Shown here: piece after piece, positions 32,656-40,078 of the stretch
Layout of the letters: the number at the start of each line of letters is the position of its first letter
Position numbering within the stretch: position 1 is the stretch's first letter
Origin: Polycyclovorans algicola TG408
GTDB taxonomy: Bacteria; Pseudomonadota; Gammaproteobacteria; Nevskiales; Nevskiaceae
Direction: 5' to 3'
DNA length: 64,000 bases
Assembly (NCBI RefSeq): GCF_000711245.1
Contig: NZ_JOMH01000001.1
Coordinates: 1,606,830 to 1,670,829 of the forward strand
Program-made: the position numbers and the translations under genes
The notes under the pieces: model-generated
The model's database searches: none
What the model was told of the DNA's origin: nothing
Seen by the model: only the letters and a program-made list of their open reading frames with translations

Positions 32656-33233
32656 CGGCGTTCGTCCTGTGGAACGGTCTGCGGTAAGGGTTGCGAAGCG
32701 GGATTTTGCAGCGTGGCGCGCAGTTGTCGTCGGGCCCGGACCAGCAGGGCCTCCAGCGCCTTGAGTGAGCAGTCCAGCGCCGCAGCGGCGTCGCGGTTGC
32801 TCAATCCTTCACGTACGACCAACAGCAGTGCGCTGCGTTGTTGTTCTGGCAGGGCGGCGATGGCCTGATCAACGGCGCGCTGTTCGTCTTCGGCCATGGC
32901 CTGCTGCTCGGGGCCGGCCAGGTCGCTGGCAAGGTCGGGCGGTTCGTCGTGCCAGTGGTGTTCACGGCTGCGGGTGCGCTGCCGGTAGCTGAGTGCGGCA
33001 TTGCGGGTGATCTGGAACAACCAGGTGCTGAGCCGACCCCGGTCGGGCCGCCAGTCACCGGCTTTTTGCCAGAGCGTGACGAACACGTCCTGGGCAACAT
33101 CTTCGGCCTCGCTGTGCGAGCCGAGCACTTGAAAGGCGAAGGCCATGATGCGGTCCGCGTGGCGGTCAACCAGCCCGGAGAACGCTTGCGCGTCACCCTG
33201 GGCGGTTGCCGCCATCAAGTCCTCATCATCCAT
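32652..33233 (-). CDS. ECF-family RNA polymerase sigma factor
   Basis: A 193-residue ECF sigma factor. Region 2 reads FSGLVDRHADRIMAFAFQVL, then SEAEDVAQDVFVTLWQKAGD, with LSTWLFQITRNAALSYRQRT. Region 4 reads VDQAIAALPEQQRSALLLVV, REGLSNRDAAAAL and LKALEALLVRARRQLR. The regulon is unknown, but the neighbours (anti-sigma, CpxP-like, EF-hand protein) suggest an envelope or divalent-metal stress response. It is the first of the three coupled genes; the EF-hand gene lies 42 bases upstream on the same strand. Confidence 0.92.
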   Translation of the reverse strand: MDDEDLMAATAQGDAQAFSGLVDRHADRIMAFAFQVLGSHSEAEDVAQDVFVTLWQKAGDWRPDRGRLSTWLFQITRNAALSYRQRTRSREHHWHDEPPDLASDLAGPEQQAMAEDEQRAVDQAIAALPEQQRSALLLVVREGLSNRDAAAALDCSLKALEALLVRARRQLRATLQNPASQPLPQTVPQDERR

Positions 33234-33275
33234 TGTGCGGACGACGGTGGCCTGATGGCGGTGGCGCCATATCGA

Positions 33276-33749
33276 TCAGCTTTCGTCGCCAGCGTCGCGC
33301 TTGGCGGCACGCTTCTCTGCGTACTTGGCCTTCATCTCGGCGCGGTGGGCCTTCATTTCGTCACGGCTGAGTTCGCTGTTGCCGTCGCTGTCCATCTTGT
33401 CGAACTGTGCGGCTGCCAGATTCACGGCCATGTCACGGCTGACCTGACCCTCGTCGTTGACGTCCATCTTGCTGAAGTAGTGCTTGCCCATGTGGGCCCA
33501 GCGCTTGGATTTTTCGCCCATGGCGGCATCCACTTCCGCTTCGGTGATGACGCCGTCGCCGTCGGCGTCGACCTTGTCGAAGCGGGCGCCGCTTTTCTCG
33601 ACGAACGCGTCACGGCTGATGCTGGTGGGGCGATCGCCATCGCCGTATTTCTTGCCTTTGTGGCCGTCGCCGGCATGGACGCTGGCGGCCATGAGCAGAC
33701 CGGCGGCAAGGGATGAGATCAGGGTGAGGGAGGGGGTTTTCAGGTTCAT
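33276..33749 (-). CDS. Secreted EF-hand protein
   Basis: A 157-residue exported protein. A signal peptide (ISSLAAGLLMAASVHAG) is followed by several EF-hand loops. DKVDADGDGVITEAEV is canonical (DxDxDG); DKMDSDGNSELSRDE is close; SKMDVNDEGQVSRDM is degenerate. The C-terminal tail is highly charged (KAKYAEKRAAKRDAG). It should bind calcium in the periplasm. The ATG at 33749 is the natural start for the signal peptide. It lies immediately upstream of the sigma factor gene on the same strand. Confidence 0.87.
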   Translation of the reverse strand: MNLKTPSLTLISSLAAGLLMAASVHAGDGHKGKKYGDGDRPTSISRDAFVEKSGARFDKVDADGDGVITEAEVDAAMGEKSKRWAHMGKHYFSKMDVNDEGQVSRDMAVNLAAAQFDKMDSDGNSELSRDEMKAHRAEMKAKYAEKRAAKRDAGDES

Positions 33750-33834
33750 GATGATGGGGCTCCTTGGCGTGCAACATGCAGCGCCTTCCCCGGTGATACA
33801 CGGCGTGCCCGGCAAACCCTGCGCGCGCTGGCGA

Positions 33835-34284
33835 TTATTTTTTCGGGCCGATGGCGCGTAACTGATAAACGCCGCGGGAGTGGGCCACCACCACGCCCTG
33901 CGCATCGGTGAGGTCGCCTTCGAGCACGAATTCGGCTTTGCCGTGTGCCGCAAGGTCGGCGTCAATGCGGGCGATTTCCGGCTCATTGAGGCGAATGTCG
34001 ACGCGCACGTCGCTGGTGGCGGGCTTGAGAAACCTCAGGTCCAGCGACTTGACGACGGGGAAGCACTGGGCCGGGTCAAAGCTCGACAGAAACAGCGCGC
34101 CGCCGGGAATCTCGGCACAGGTGAACAGCGCGCCAGCGTACATCGTACCAATGTGGTTGGCGTTGCCGGCAAACGGCATGCGGCAGACCACGCGGCCACG
34201 CTCCAGCACTTCGACCTTGAGGCCGCTGCGCTCGACGAAGGCAATGCCCGACTCCAAAAGGCGTATGGCCGGTTGTGCATCCAT
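33835..34284 (-). CDS. DUF4442/YiiD-like hotdog thioesterase
   Basis: A 149-residue single hotdog protein. GNANHIGTMYAGALFTCAEI is the characteristic helix region with N-H-x-G-T-x-Y-A-G, as in DUF4442 and YiiD C-terminal domains. DLRFLKPATSDVRVDIRL follows. It is predicted to hydrolyse acyl-CoA or an acyl-carrier thioester, substrate unknown. It diverges from the DUF1295 lipid gene by 47 bases, which fits a fatty-acid-related role. The 85 bases to the EF-hand gene hold no recognisable element. Confidence 0.82.
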   Translation of the reverse strand: MDAQPAIRLLESGIAFVERSGLKVEVLERGRVVCRMPFAGNANHIGTMYAGALFTCAEIPGGALFLSSFDPAQCFPVVKSLDLRFLKPATSDVRVDIRLNEPEIARIDADLAAHGKAEFVLEGDLTDAQGVVVAHSRGVYQLRAIGPKK

Positions 34285-34331
34285 GGTTGCCGTGTCTCGC
34301 GTACTGGGGGCCTGAGTGTACCCTTGACCTT

Positions 34332-35114
34332 ATGAACCTCTTAGACCTGATGTGCCTCGCGGTCGTTGTTGTTGTGGCCGCGAAATGTGTCGCCTGGGTG
34401 ATTCAGTTTCGGACCGGCAATGGCGGCGTCGTCGACCCCATCTGGGCATGGTCGCTGGGCCTGCTGGCGGTGCTGTTCGGCGTGGCCGGTAGCGCACCAC
34501 CCGAAGTGCGCATGTTGGTGGCACTGATGGGCGGGGTCTGGGGCATGCGGCTGGGCACTCACCTGTGGATGCGCATGGCCGGCAAACCGGAAGATTTTCG
34601 TTACGCCAAGTTGCGGCTCGATTGGGACCGTAACGCCAATCGCAACCTGTTTTTTTTCTACCAGTTCCAGAACCTGTTCACGCTGGTCCTCGCTGCGTCG
34701 GCTTTCGCGGCGGCCAGCTACCGGCCCGACAGCGTGCCGATGGGGCTGATGGTGGTGGCGGTGCTGATCTGGTTTGTCGCGGTGGTCGGCGAGGGTGTGG
34801 CCGATGCGCAGATGGACCGTTTTCGCAGTGATCCGGCCAACGGCGGCCAAGTTTGCCGAACCGGACTGTGGCGCTACTCGCGGCACCCCAACTACTTCTT
34901 CGAGTGCGTTCACTGGCTGGCCTACGTGCCACTGGCTTGGGGCGCGCCCTGGGGCTGGACGGCGCTGATTGCGCCACTGGTGATGGCATTTTTACTGACC
35001 CGACTGTCGGGCATGCCGCTGCTTGAAGCCGAAATGGCCAAGCGCAAGGCGGGATTTGCCGAGTACATGCGCACCACCTCGCCGCTGATTCCATGGTTCC
35101 CCAAGAAGTCCTGA
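34332..35114 (+). CDS. DUF1295 integral membrane protein (steroid-reductase/ICMT-like)
   Basis: A 260-residue multi-pass membrane protein. LDWDRNANRNLFFFYQFQNL, QVCRTGLWRYSRHPNYFFEC and a C-terminal EYMRTTSPLIPWFP fit the DUF1295 family, which resembles steroid 5-alpha reductases and isoprenylcysteine methyltransferases. WRYSRHPNYF is the nucleotide or SAM-binding stretch. It lies 57 bases before a cyclopropane-fatty-acid-synthase-like gene, a pairing common in proteobacteria, and probably modifies the same lipids. An in-frame ATG at 34275 is less likely. Confidence 0.87.
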   Translation: MNLLDLMCLAVVVVVAAKCVAWVIQFRTGNGGVVDPIWAWSLGLLAVLFGVAGSAPPEVRMLVALMGGVWGMRLGTHLWMRMAGKPEDFRYAKLRLDWDRNANRNLFFFYQFQNLFTLVLAASAFAAASYRPDSVPMGLMVVAVLIWFVAVVGEGVADAQMDRFRSDPANGGQVCRTGLWRYSRHPNYFFECVHWLAYVPLAWGAPWGWTALIAPLVMAFLLTRLSGMPLLEAEMAKRKAGFAEYMRTTSPLIPWFPKKS

Positions 35115-35171
35115 GCAGAGTCGTTCGACGGCATCCCTTTTCCAGATCATCAACCGAGTCAAGAACCAAGC

Positions 35172-36218
35172 ATGAATCCCATCCAGTGGGTCGAGCAGGG
35201 CCTGGTGCCCGATATCGTGGCCCGAGCGGGCATGCGCAAGCTGATACGCGCACGCCTGCAGTCGCCAGACAGCGTCGATCAGGAGCGTCGCAGTGAGAAC
35301 TTCGCGCGTTTCCTGGGCGAGTTGCGCGCCAGCCCGATTGCCGTCAACACCGCCGATGCCAACGTCCAGCACTACGAGGTGCCGGCCGAGTTTTTCCACC
35401 GTCACCTGGGGCCGTGCCTGAAGTATTCGTGCTGCCTGTACCCGACCGGCGCCGAGACGCTCGCCGAGGCCGAGCAGCAGATGCTGGCGCTCTATGCCGA
35501 GCGCGCCGGTCTGGTCGACGGCATGCGCATCATGGACGTGGGCTGCGGCTGGGGCTCGCTGTCGTTGTGGCTGGCGGCGCGCTACCCGAACAGCGAGATC
35601 GTCGGCCTCAGCAACAGCCACGGCCAGCGTGAATTCATCATGGGCCAGGCCGCCGCGCGCGGGCTGAAAAACCTGCAGATCATCACCGGCAACATCGTCG
35701 ATTTCGACTTCCCGGCCAACGGCATCGAGGCCGGCTTTGACCGCGTCATGTCGATCGAAATGTTCGAGCACATGAAGAATTACGGCCTGCTGCTGGGCAA
35801 GATCAGTCGCTGGATGCGCCCCGATGCCAAGCTGTTCGTGCACATTTTTGCCCACAAGCTGCTCGCCTATCACTATGAAGTGCAGGACGAGAACGACTGG
35901 ATGACCCAGTATTTTTTTCTCGGCGGCACCATGCCCAGCGAGCACCTGTTCGCCCACTTTCAGGACGACCTGAAGATTGCCCGTCAGTGGTGGGTGTCGG
36001 GCAGCCACTACGAGAAAACCTCCAATCATTGGCTGGCGGGCATGGACGCGGCGCGTGAGCAGATCATGCCGGTCTTTGAAAAAGCCTATGGCGGCAAGGC
36101 CGAAGCCAAAATCTGGTTCAACCGCTGGCGCATGTTCTATATGGCCGTGGCCGAGTTTTTCGGGCTGGACGACGGCAATGAGTGGGGCGTGGGCCACTAC
36201 CTGTTCGAGAAGCGGTGA
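35172..36218 (+). CDS. Cyclopropane-fatty-acyl-phospholipid synthase family methyltransferase
   Basis: A 348-residue SAM-dependent methyltransferase acting on unsaturated lipid chains. The SAM-binding motif is MDVGCGWGSLSLWLAARYPN. YEVPAEFFHRHLGPCLKYSC and CCLYPTGAETLAEAEQQML match CFA-family substrate-site sequences, as does the WMTQYFFLGGTMPSEHLF region. It is shorter than E. coli Cfa (about 380 aa) and lacks most of the N-terminal lipid-binding domain, as in the subgroup that travels with DUF1295 proteins. The stop overlaps the next gene as GTGA. Confidence 0.9.
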   Translation: MNPIQWVEQGLVPDIVARAGMRKLIRARLQSPDSVDQERRSENFARFLGELRASPIAVNTADANVQHYEVPAEFFHRHLGPCLKYSCCLYPTGAETLAEAEQQMLALYAERAGLVDGMRIMDVGCGWGSLSLWLAARYPNSEIVGLSNSHGQREFIMGQAAARGLKNLQIITGNIVDFDFPANGIEAGFDRVMSIEMFEHMKNYGLLLGKISRWMRPDAKLFVHIFAHKLLAYHYEVQDENDWMTQYFFLGGTMPSEHLFAHFQDDLKIARQWWVSGSHYEKTSNHWLAGMDAAREQIMPVFEKAYGGKAEAKIWFNRWRMFYMAVAEFFGLDDGNEWGVGHYLFEKR

Positions 36219-37276
36219 TCCTGCAGCCGCGCAGTGCAGCGCTGCTGGTCGTGCTGCTACTGGCGGCCTGCGCCAGCGGCGCGCGTTACCAGGGTCCGGT
36301 GAGCGATCACTTTGATGGCGAGCGGTTTCACAACGACGAGCCCTTTAACGTCGGCTGGCGCGAGCTTTGGCGTTATTACCGTGAGCGCGAGCCGGGCGAA
36401 TGGACACGCGATCTGACGCCGCCGGACTTCGCAGATCCCCCCGCACGTGTCGCAGAAGGCGCGCTGCAGGTCACGGTGATCAACCACGCCACGGTGCTGA
36501 TTCAGATCGACGGCATTAACCTGCTCACCGACCCGGTGTGGAGCGCCCGCGCCAGCCCGGTGCAGTGGCTGGGCCCCAAGCGTTTCGTCGCGCCGGGACT
36601 GCGTTTCGAACAATTGCCGCCCATCGACGCGGTGCTGATCTCGCACGACCATTACGACCATCTTGACCTGCCCACCCTGCAGCGCCTGCAGGCCGCACAT
36701 CAACCGCAGTTCATCGTCGGGCTGGGCGAAGACGGCTGGCTGCGCGAGCAGGGCCTTGAGGACGTGACGGCGTTGGATTGGGGTGAGCCGGTCGCGTTGA
36801 ACGAGCGCGTCACCGTGCACGGTCAGCGCTCGCAACACTGGACCGGCCGGGGCTTCGGCAAGGGTCAGCGCAACCGCAGCCTGTGGATGGCCTATGCCAT
36901 CACCGCGCCGGGAGGGCCGGTCTACTTTGCCGGCGACACCGGCTACGGCGACCATTTTGCCGACAGCGGCGCAGCTTTCGGCCCGTTCCGGCTGGCCTTG
37001 CTGCCCATCGGCGCCTATAAGCCGCGCTGGCTGACCGAGTACCAGCACACCAGCCCGGAAGATGCGGTGCAGGCCCACCTCGACCTCGCGGCCGTACGCA
37101 GCATTGCGGTTCACTTTGGTACTTTTCAGTTGTCAGAAGAAGCGCAGATCGAACCTGTGGACGCGCTGGCGGTCGCACGTTCAGCCGCCGGGTTGCCGGA
37201 AAATGATTTCATTGCCCCCACGTTTGGTCAGCCCTACGCCATTGCGGCGTTGCCCGCTGCCCCTGAATTGGAGTGA
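36215..37276 (+). CDS. Lipoprotein metallo-beta-lactamase-fold hydrolase
   Basis: A 353-residue protein starting at GTG 36215, coupled to the CFA-like gene. Its N-terminus is a lipoprotein signal (LLVVLLLAACASG). The metal site HxHxDH reads LISHDHYDHLDLP, followed by FAGDTGYGDHF and further ligands. The closest families are the NAPE-PLD-like or UlaG-like beta-lactamase-fold hydrolases, which act on phospholipid or cyclic-ester substrates. Together with its neighbours this suggests lipid remodelling at the envelope. The lipobox is LLAAC. Confidence 0.87.
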   Translation: MILQPRSAALLVVLLLAACASGARYQGPVSDHFDGERFHNDEPFNVGWRELWRYYREREPGEWTRDLTPPDFADPPARVAEGALQVTVINHATVLIQIDGINLLTDPVWSARASPVQWLGPKRFVAPGLRFEQLPPIDAVLISHDHYDHLDLPTLQRLQAAHQPQFIVGLGEDGWLREQGLEDVTALDWGEPVALNERVTVHGQRSQHWTGRGFGKGQRNRSLWMAYAITAPGGPVYFAGDTGYGDHFADSGAAFGPFRLALLPIGAYKPRWLTEYQHTSPEDAVQAHLDLAAVRSIAVHFGTFQLSEEAQIEPVDALAVARSAAGLPENDFIAPTFGQPYAIAALPAAPELE

Positions 37277-37282
37277 CGCAGC

Positions 37283-38026
37283 ATGATTCGAACGCTCATC
37301 GGTTTTTCTCTCGCGAGTCTCAGCCTCATGGCCCACGCCGAAACCTTTCGCTTTTACGGATACGCTTTCGACCTTGAATCTGATCAGTACCTCTACACCG
37401 AGGTGCATGAGCAGGTGATCGAAGATGGCGTGTGGAAAAGCGGCACCATCCACTACGTCGGCCCCGACGGCAGTCCGATGGGCAAGAAAACCATGGATTT
37501 CGCCGACAACCCATCGGTGCCGGTCTATCGCCTGGACCTGCCGTACGCCGATTACGCCGAGGGCATCTCGTCGGTCGGTGACGAAGTGGCCATGTTCAAG
37601 ATCAATGAAGGCAAGCGCAGCGAGAAGACCCTCAAGGCGGGTGACGACCTCGCGGCCGACTCCGGCTTTCACAGCCAGATTCGCGACAACTTCAAGGCGC
37701 TGATGGACGGCGAAACCGTCAAGATCCGTCTGGCAGTGGCGGGCAACCTCGACAGCTACCGGTTCAGAATCCGCAAGACCGGCGAAGCCGACTTTGACGG
37801 CAAGCCGGCCGTGCAATTCACCATCGAGCTTGATTCGCTGCTGCGGCTGCTGGTCGACGACCTGCAGGTGACCTACGAGCCGGAAGAGCGACGCTTGGTG
37901 GAGTACCGCGGTATCTCCAACGTGCACAGCCCAGACACGGGCAAGCCGTTCAATGCCCGCATCGTCTACCCCGATGAGGCCCCCGAAGGCGCACCAGACG
38001 ACCTGCCGCCGCTCGACGCATCGTGA
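37283..38026 (+). CDS. Secreted protein of unknown function
   Basis: I do not recognise this 247-residue protein. A signal peptide (LIGFSLASLSLMAHAE) is clear. The mature part is rich in acidic and aromatic residues and alternates strands, for example FYGYAFDLESDQYLYTEVHE, TIHYVGPDGSPMG and RFRIRKTGEADFDGKPAVQF. It could bind a lipid or an outer-membrane partner, since it follows the lipid operon by six bases. The stop overlaps an in-frame GTG of the next reading frame. Confidence 0.72.
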   Translation: MIRTLIGFSLASLSLMAHAETFRFYGYAFDLESDQYLYTEVHEQVIEDGVWKSGTIHYVGPDGSPMGKKTMDFADNPSVPVYRLDLPYADYAEGISSVGDEVAMFKINEGKRSEKTLKAGDDLAADSGFHSQIRDNFKALMDGETVKIRLAVAGNLDSYRFRIRKTGEADFDGKPAVQFTIELDSLLRLLVDDLQVTYEPEERRLVEYRGISNVHSPDTGKPFNARIVYPDEAPEGAPDDLPPLDAS

Positions 38027-38058
38027 AGCGGCGTACGGATGTTGCTAGATTGCGGGTC

Positions 38059-38358
38059 ATGAGACCCATCCGACACTTGTGCGCCGCCGCGCTCGTTTTC
38101 GTTGCTGGCGGTGCGCACGCCGACTACTGTCGTGAATTCTCGATGGAAGAGCTGGAGGCCATGAACCTCGAAGTGCTGCAGCGCGAGCGCGAGAAAATCA
38201 CCGACCTGATGCTGGCCGGATTTCTTGACGAAGACGTGACCATTTCGGACGCCGAGCACGCCGGCTGCGAGGCGCAGGGGCGCACCCTCGACCTGCTCAT
38301 CCTGGCGCACAAAGCCGAGGCCAAGGCCGCGGCCCAAAGCGGAACGCACGAGGATTAG
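38059..38358 (+). CDS. Small secreted protein, unknown function
   Basis: A 99-residue protein with a signal peptide (HLCAAALVFVAGGAHAD) and a helical mature part (EELEAMNLEVLQREREKITD). Two cysteines in the mature part (DYCREF and HAGCEA) may form a disulfide. I start at ATG 38059 because of the signal peptide; a GTG at 38023 overlaps the preceding stop and would add 12 residues. No family recognised. Confidence 0.62.
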   Translation: MRPIRHLCAAALVFVAGGAHADYCREFSMEELEAMNLEVLQREREKITDLMLAGFLDEDVTISDAEHAGCEAQGRTLDLLILAHKAEAKAAAQSGTHED

Positions 38359-38411
38359 TTGCTGCCGCGTCGATATACTCGCGCGCCCTGCGCTGACGAC
38401 CGAGACGCTTC

Positions 38412-39284
38412 GTGCTATCCGCCCCCGAAACCACCGCCCGCCTGCTGGTGACCTGCCCGGACCGCCCCGGCATTGTCTCGGCCGTGACCGGCTTTCTGTT
38501 CGAACACAGCGCCAACATCACCGAACTGGATCAGCACGCCACCGATGCCAGCGGCGGCACCTTGTTTCTGCGGCTGGAATTTCAGACCCCCGGACTCGAT
38601 GTCAGCCACGCCACCTTGACCCGGGCCTTCGGTGAGGTTGTGGGGCGTCGCTTCGACATGGACTGGCGCCTCAGTTTTGCCAACCGCCGTCCGCGCATGG
38701 CGATCTTCGTCTCCAAACACGACCACGCGCTGATGGAGTTGTTGTGGCGTTGGCAGCGCGGCGAACTGCGCGCCGACATTCCCATGGTCATCTCCAACCA
38801 TGATGCGCTGCGCAGTGAAGTCGAGCGCTTTGGTGTGCGCTTTGAGCACGTTGCGTTCAGTCGCGGCAGTCAAGCCGAAGACGAGGCGAACATCCTGTCG
38901 CTGCTCGGCGACCGTGCCGATTTTTTGGTGCTGGCGCGCTTCATGCGCATTCTGTCGGGCGACTTCGTCAGTCATTACCCGCACCGCATCATCAACATCC
39001 ACCACTCGTTTCTGCCCGCCTTTGCCGGCGCCGATCCCTACCAGCAGGCGTACGACAAGGGCGTGAAGTTGATCGGCGCGACGGCGCATTACGTGACCGC
39101 CGAGCTGGATCAGGGGCCGATCATCGACCAAGGCGTTGCGCCGGTGTCACACCGCGACGAAGTCGACGACCTGAAGCGTCTGGGTCGTGACCTTGAGCGC
39201 CAGGTGCTGGCCCGCGCGGTGCGCTGCCACCTCGAAGACCGCATTCTCATTCACGGCACCAAGACGGTTGTCTTTAACCCCTGA
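38412..39284 (+). CDS. purU: Formyltetrahydrofolate deformylase
   Basis: PurU hydrolyses 10-formyl-THF to formate and THF, balancing one-carbon pools and feeding PurT. The 290-residue protein begins with an ACT domain (LVTCPDRPGIVSAVTGFLF). The hydrolase domain contains FMRILSGDFVSHYPHRIINI, HHSFLPAFAGADPYQQAY, and GATAHYVTAELDQGPIIDQG with the catalytic N/H/D of the formyltransferase fold. The start is GTG 38412. It is a single gene, convergent with the unknown gene at 39291. Confidence 0.95.
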   Translation: MLSAPETTARLLVTCPDRPGIVSAVTGFLFEHSANITELDQHATDASGGTLFLRLEFQTPGLDVSHATLTRAFGEVVGRRFDMDWRLSFANRRPRMAIFVSKHDHALMELLWRWQRGELRADIPMVISNHDALRSEVERFGVRFEHVAFSRGSQAEDEANILSLLGDRADFLVLARFMRILSGDFVSHYPHRIINIHHSFLPAFAGADPYQQAYDKGVKLIGATAHYVTAELDQGPIIDQGVAPVSHRDEVDDLKRLGRDLERQVLARAVRCHLEDRILIHGTKTVVFNP

Positions 39285-39290
39285 GCCGGC

Positions 39291-40019
39291 TTAGCGGCAC
39301 CACACCGGTTTTTCGTAAGGCTGGTTCTTGAGCTGCTGCAGGCGTGCCTGAATGTCGGCACGCACCAGGGTCTTCGGGAAAGCCGCCACGAAAGCGTGCA
39401 GCGCGGCTTCGACCGGGGCCTGCTCCTGCGTGCAGGTGCAGGTGCCCTGCGCCATCACGTCTTCGATGTCGCTTAGCCACTGGCCCACGAATTTGCCGTA
39501 CGCGCCGGGATGCGCCTGCGCAAAGGTCTGCCAGTGCGCGTATTGGTCGATGAGCACCTCGGGCGGGTCAAAACGCACGCACGGCGAGGCCCGGTTGGTG
39601 AGGTCCAGATACACCGGCAGCCCCTGGTCGTTATAAGCGTCCTTCAGGCCAGCGAAAAACGCCTGGTCAACCGGCCGGCCGTGCTGCAGCGCCAAGTCAT
39701 GCATCACCGCCGTGTCGAGCTCGGCATAGACGTCCAGCCCGCGGTGCAGGCGCAAGCCTTCCAGCTGCGCCTGGATGGCCACGGCATCATCGTCGCTGAC
39801 GCGCTCCAACCAGGCGTAACCGCTGTCGTCGATGCGCATCACCGCCGACTGCACGCTCTCGGCGGCATCGAACAGCGGTTGCATCGACTGCGGGGTTTCA
39901 CTCACCTGCAGAAAATGCAGCAGGCCGCGATAGCGGTCGATCTCGGGCAGGCTCGGTGGCGCCGCCTGCGCGACCGTCGCCAGTGTCAAGACCAGCGTCA
40001 GAAGGGTGCGACGAATCAT
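39291..40019 (-). CDS. Exported protein of unknown function
   Basis: A 242-residue protein with a signal peptide (RTLLTLVLTLATVAQAAP). The mature chain is mostly helical: RYRGLLHFLQVSETPQSMQP, AFFAGLKDAYNDQGLPVYLD. It contains a TCTCTQEQ cysteine pair and a C-terminal VWCR. The start at 40019 has GGGGAG in front; a TTG at 40034 is less likely. I recognise no family. It shares no operon with its neighbours: it is convergent with purU and 60 bases downstream of the acyl-CoA synthetase gene on the same strand. Confidence 0.68.
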   Translation of the reverse strand: MIRRTLLTLVLTLATVAQAAPPSLPEIDRYRGLLHFLQVSETPQSMQPLFDAAESVQSAVMRIDDSGYAWLERVSDDDAVAIQAQLEGLRLHRGLDVYAELDTAVMHDLALQHGRPVDQAFFAGLKDAYNDQGLPVYLDLTNRASPCVRFDPPEVLIDQYAHWQTFAQAHPGAYGKFVGQWLSDIEDVMAQGTCTCTQEQAPVEAALHAFVAAFPKTLVRADIQARLQQLKNQPYEKPVWCR

Positions 40020-40078
40020 GCGGGGTCTCCCCAAAGAAGTCGGCCCACCTGCGGTGGACCGATTGTGGTGATGCCAGC

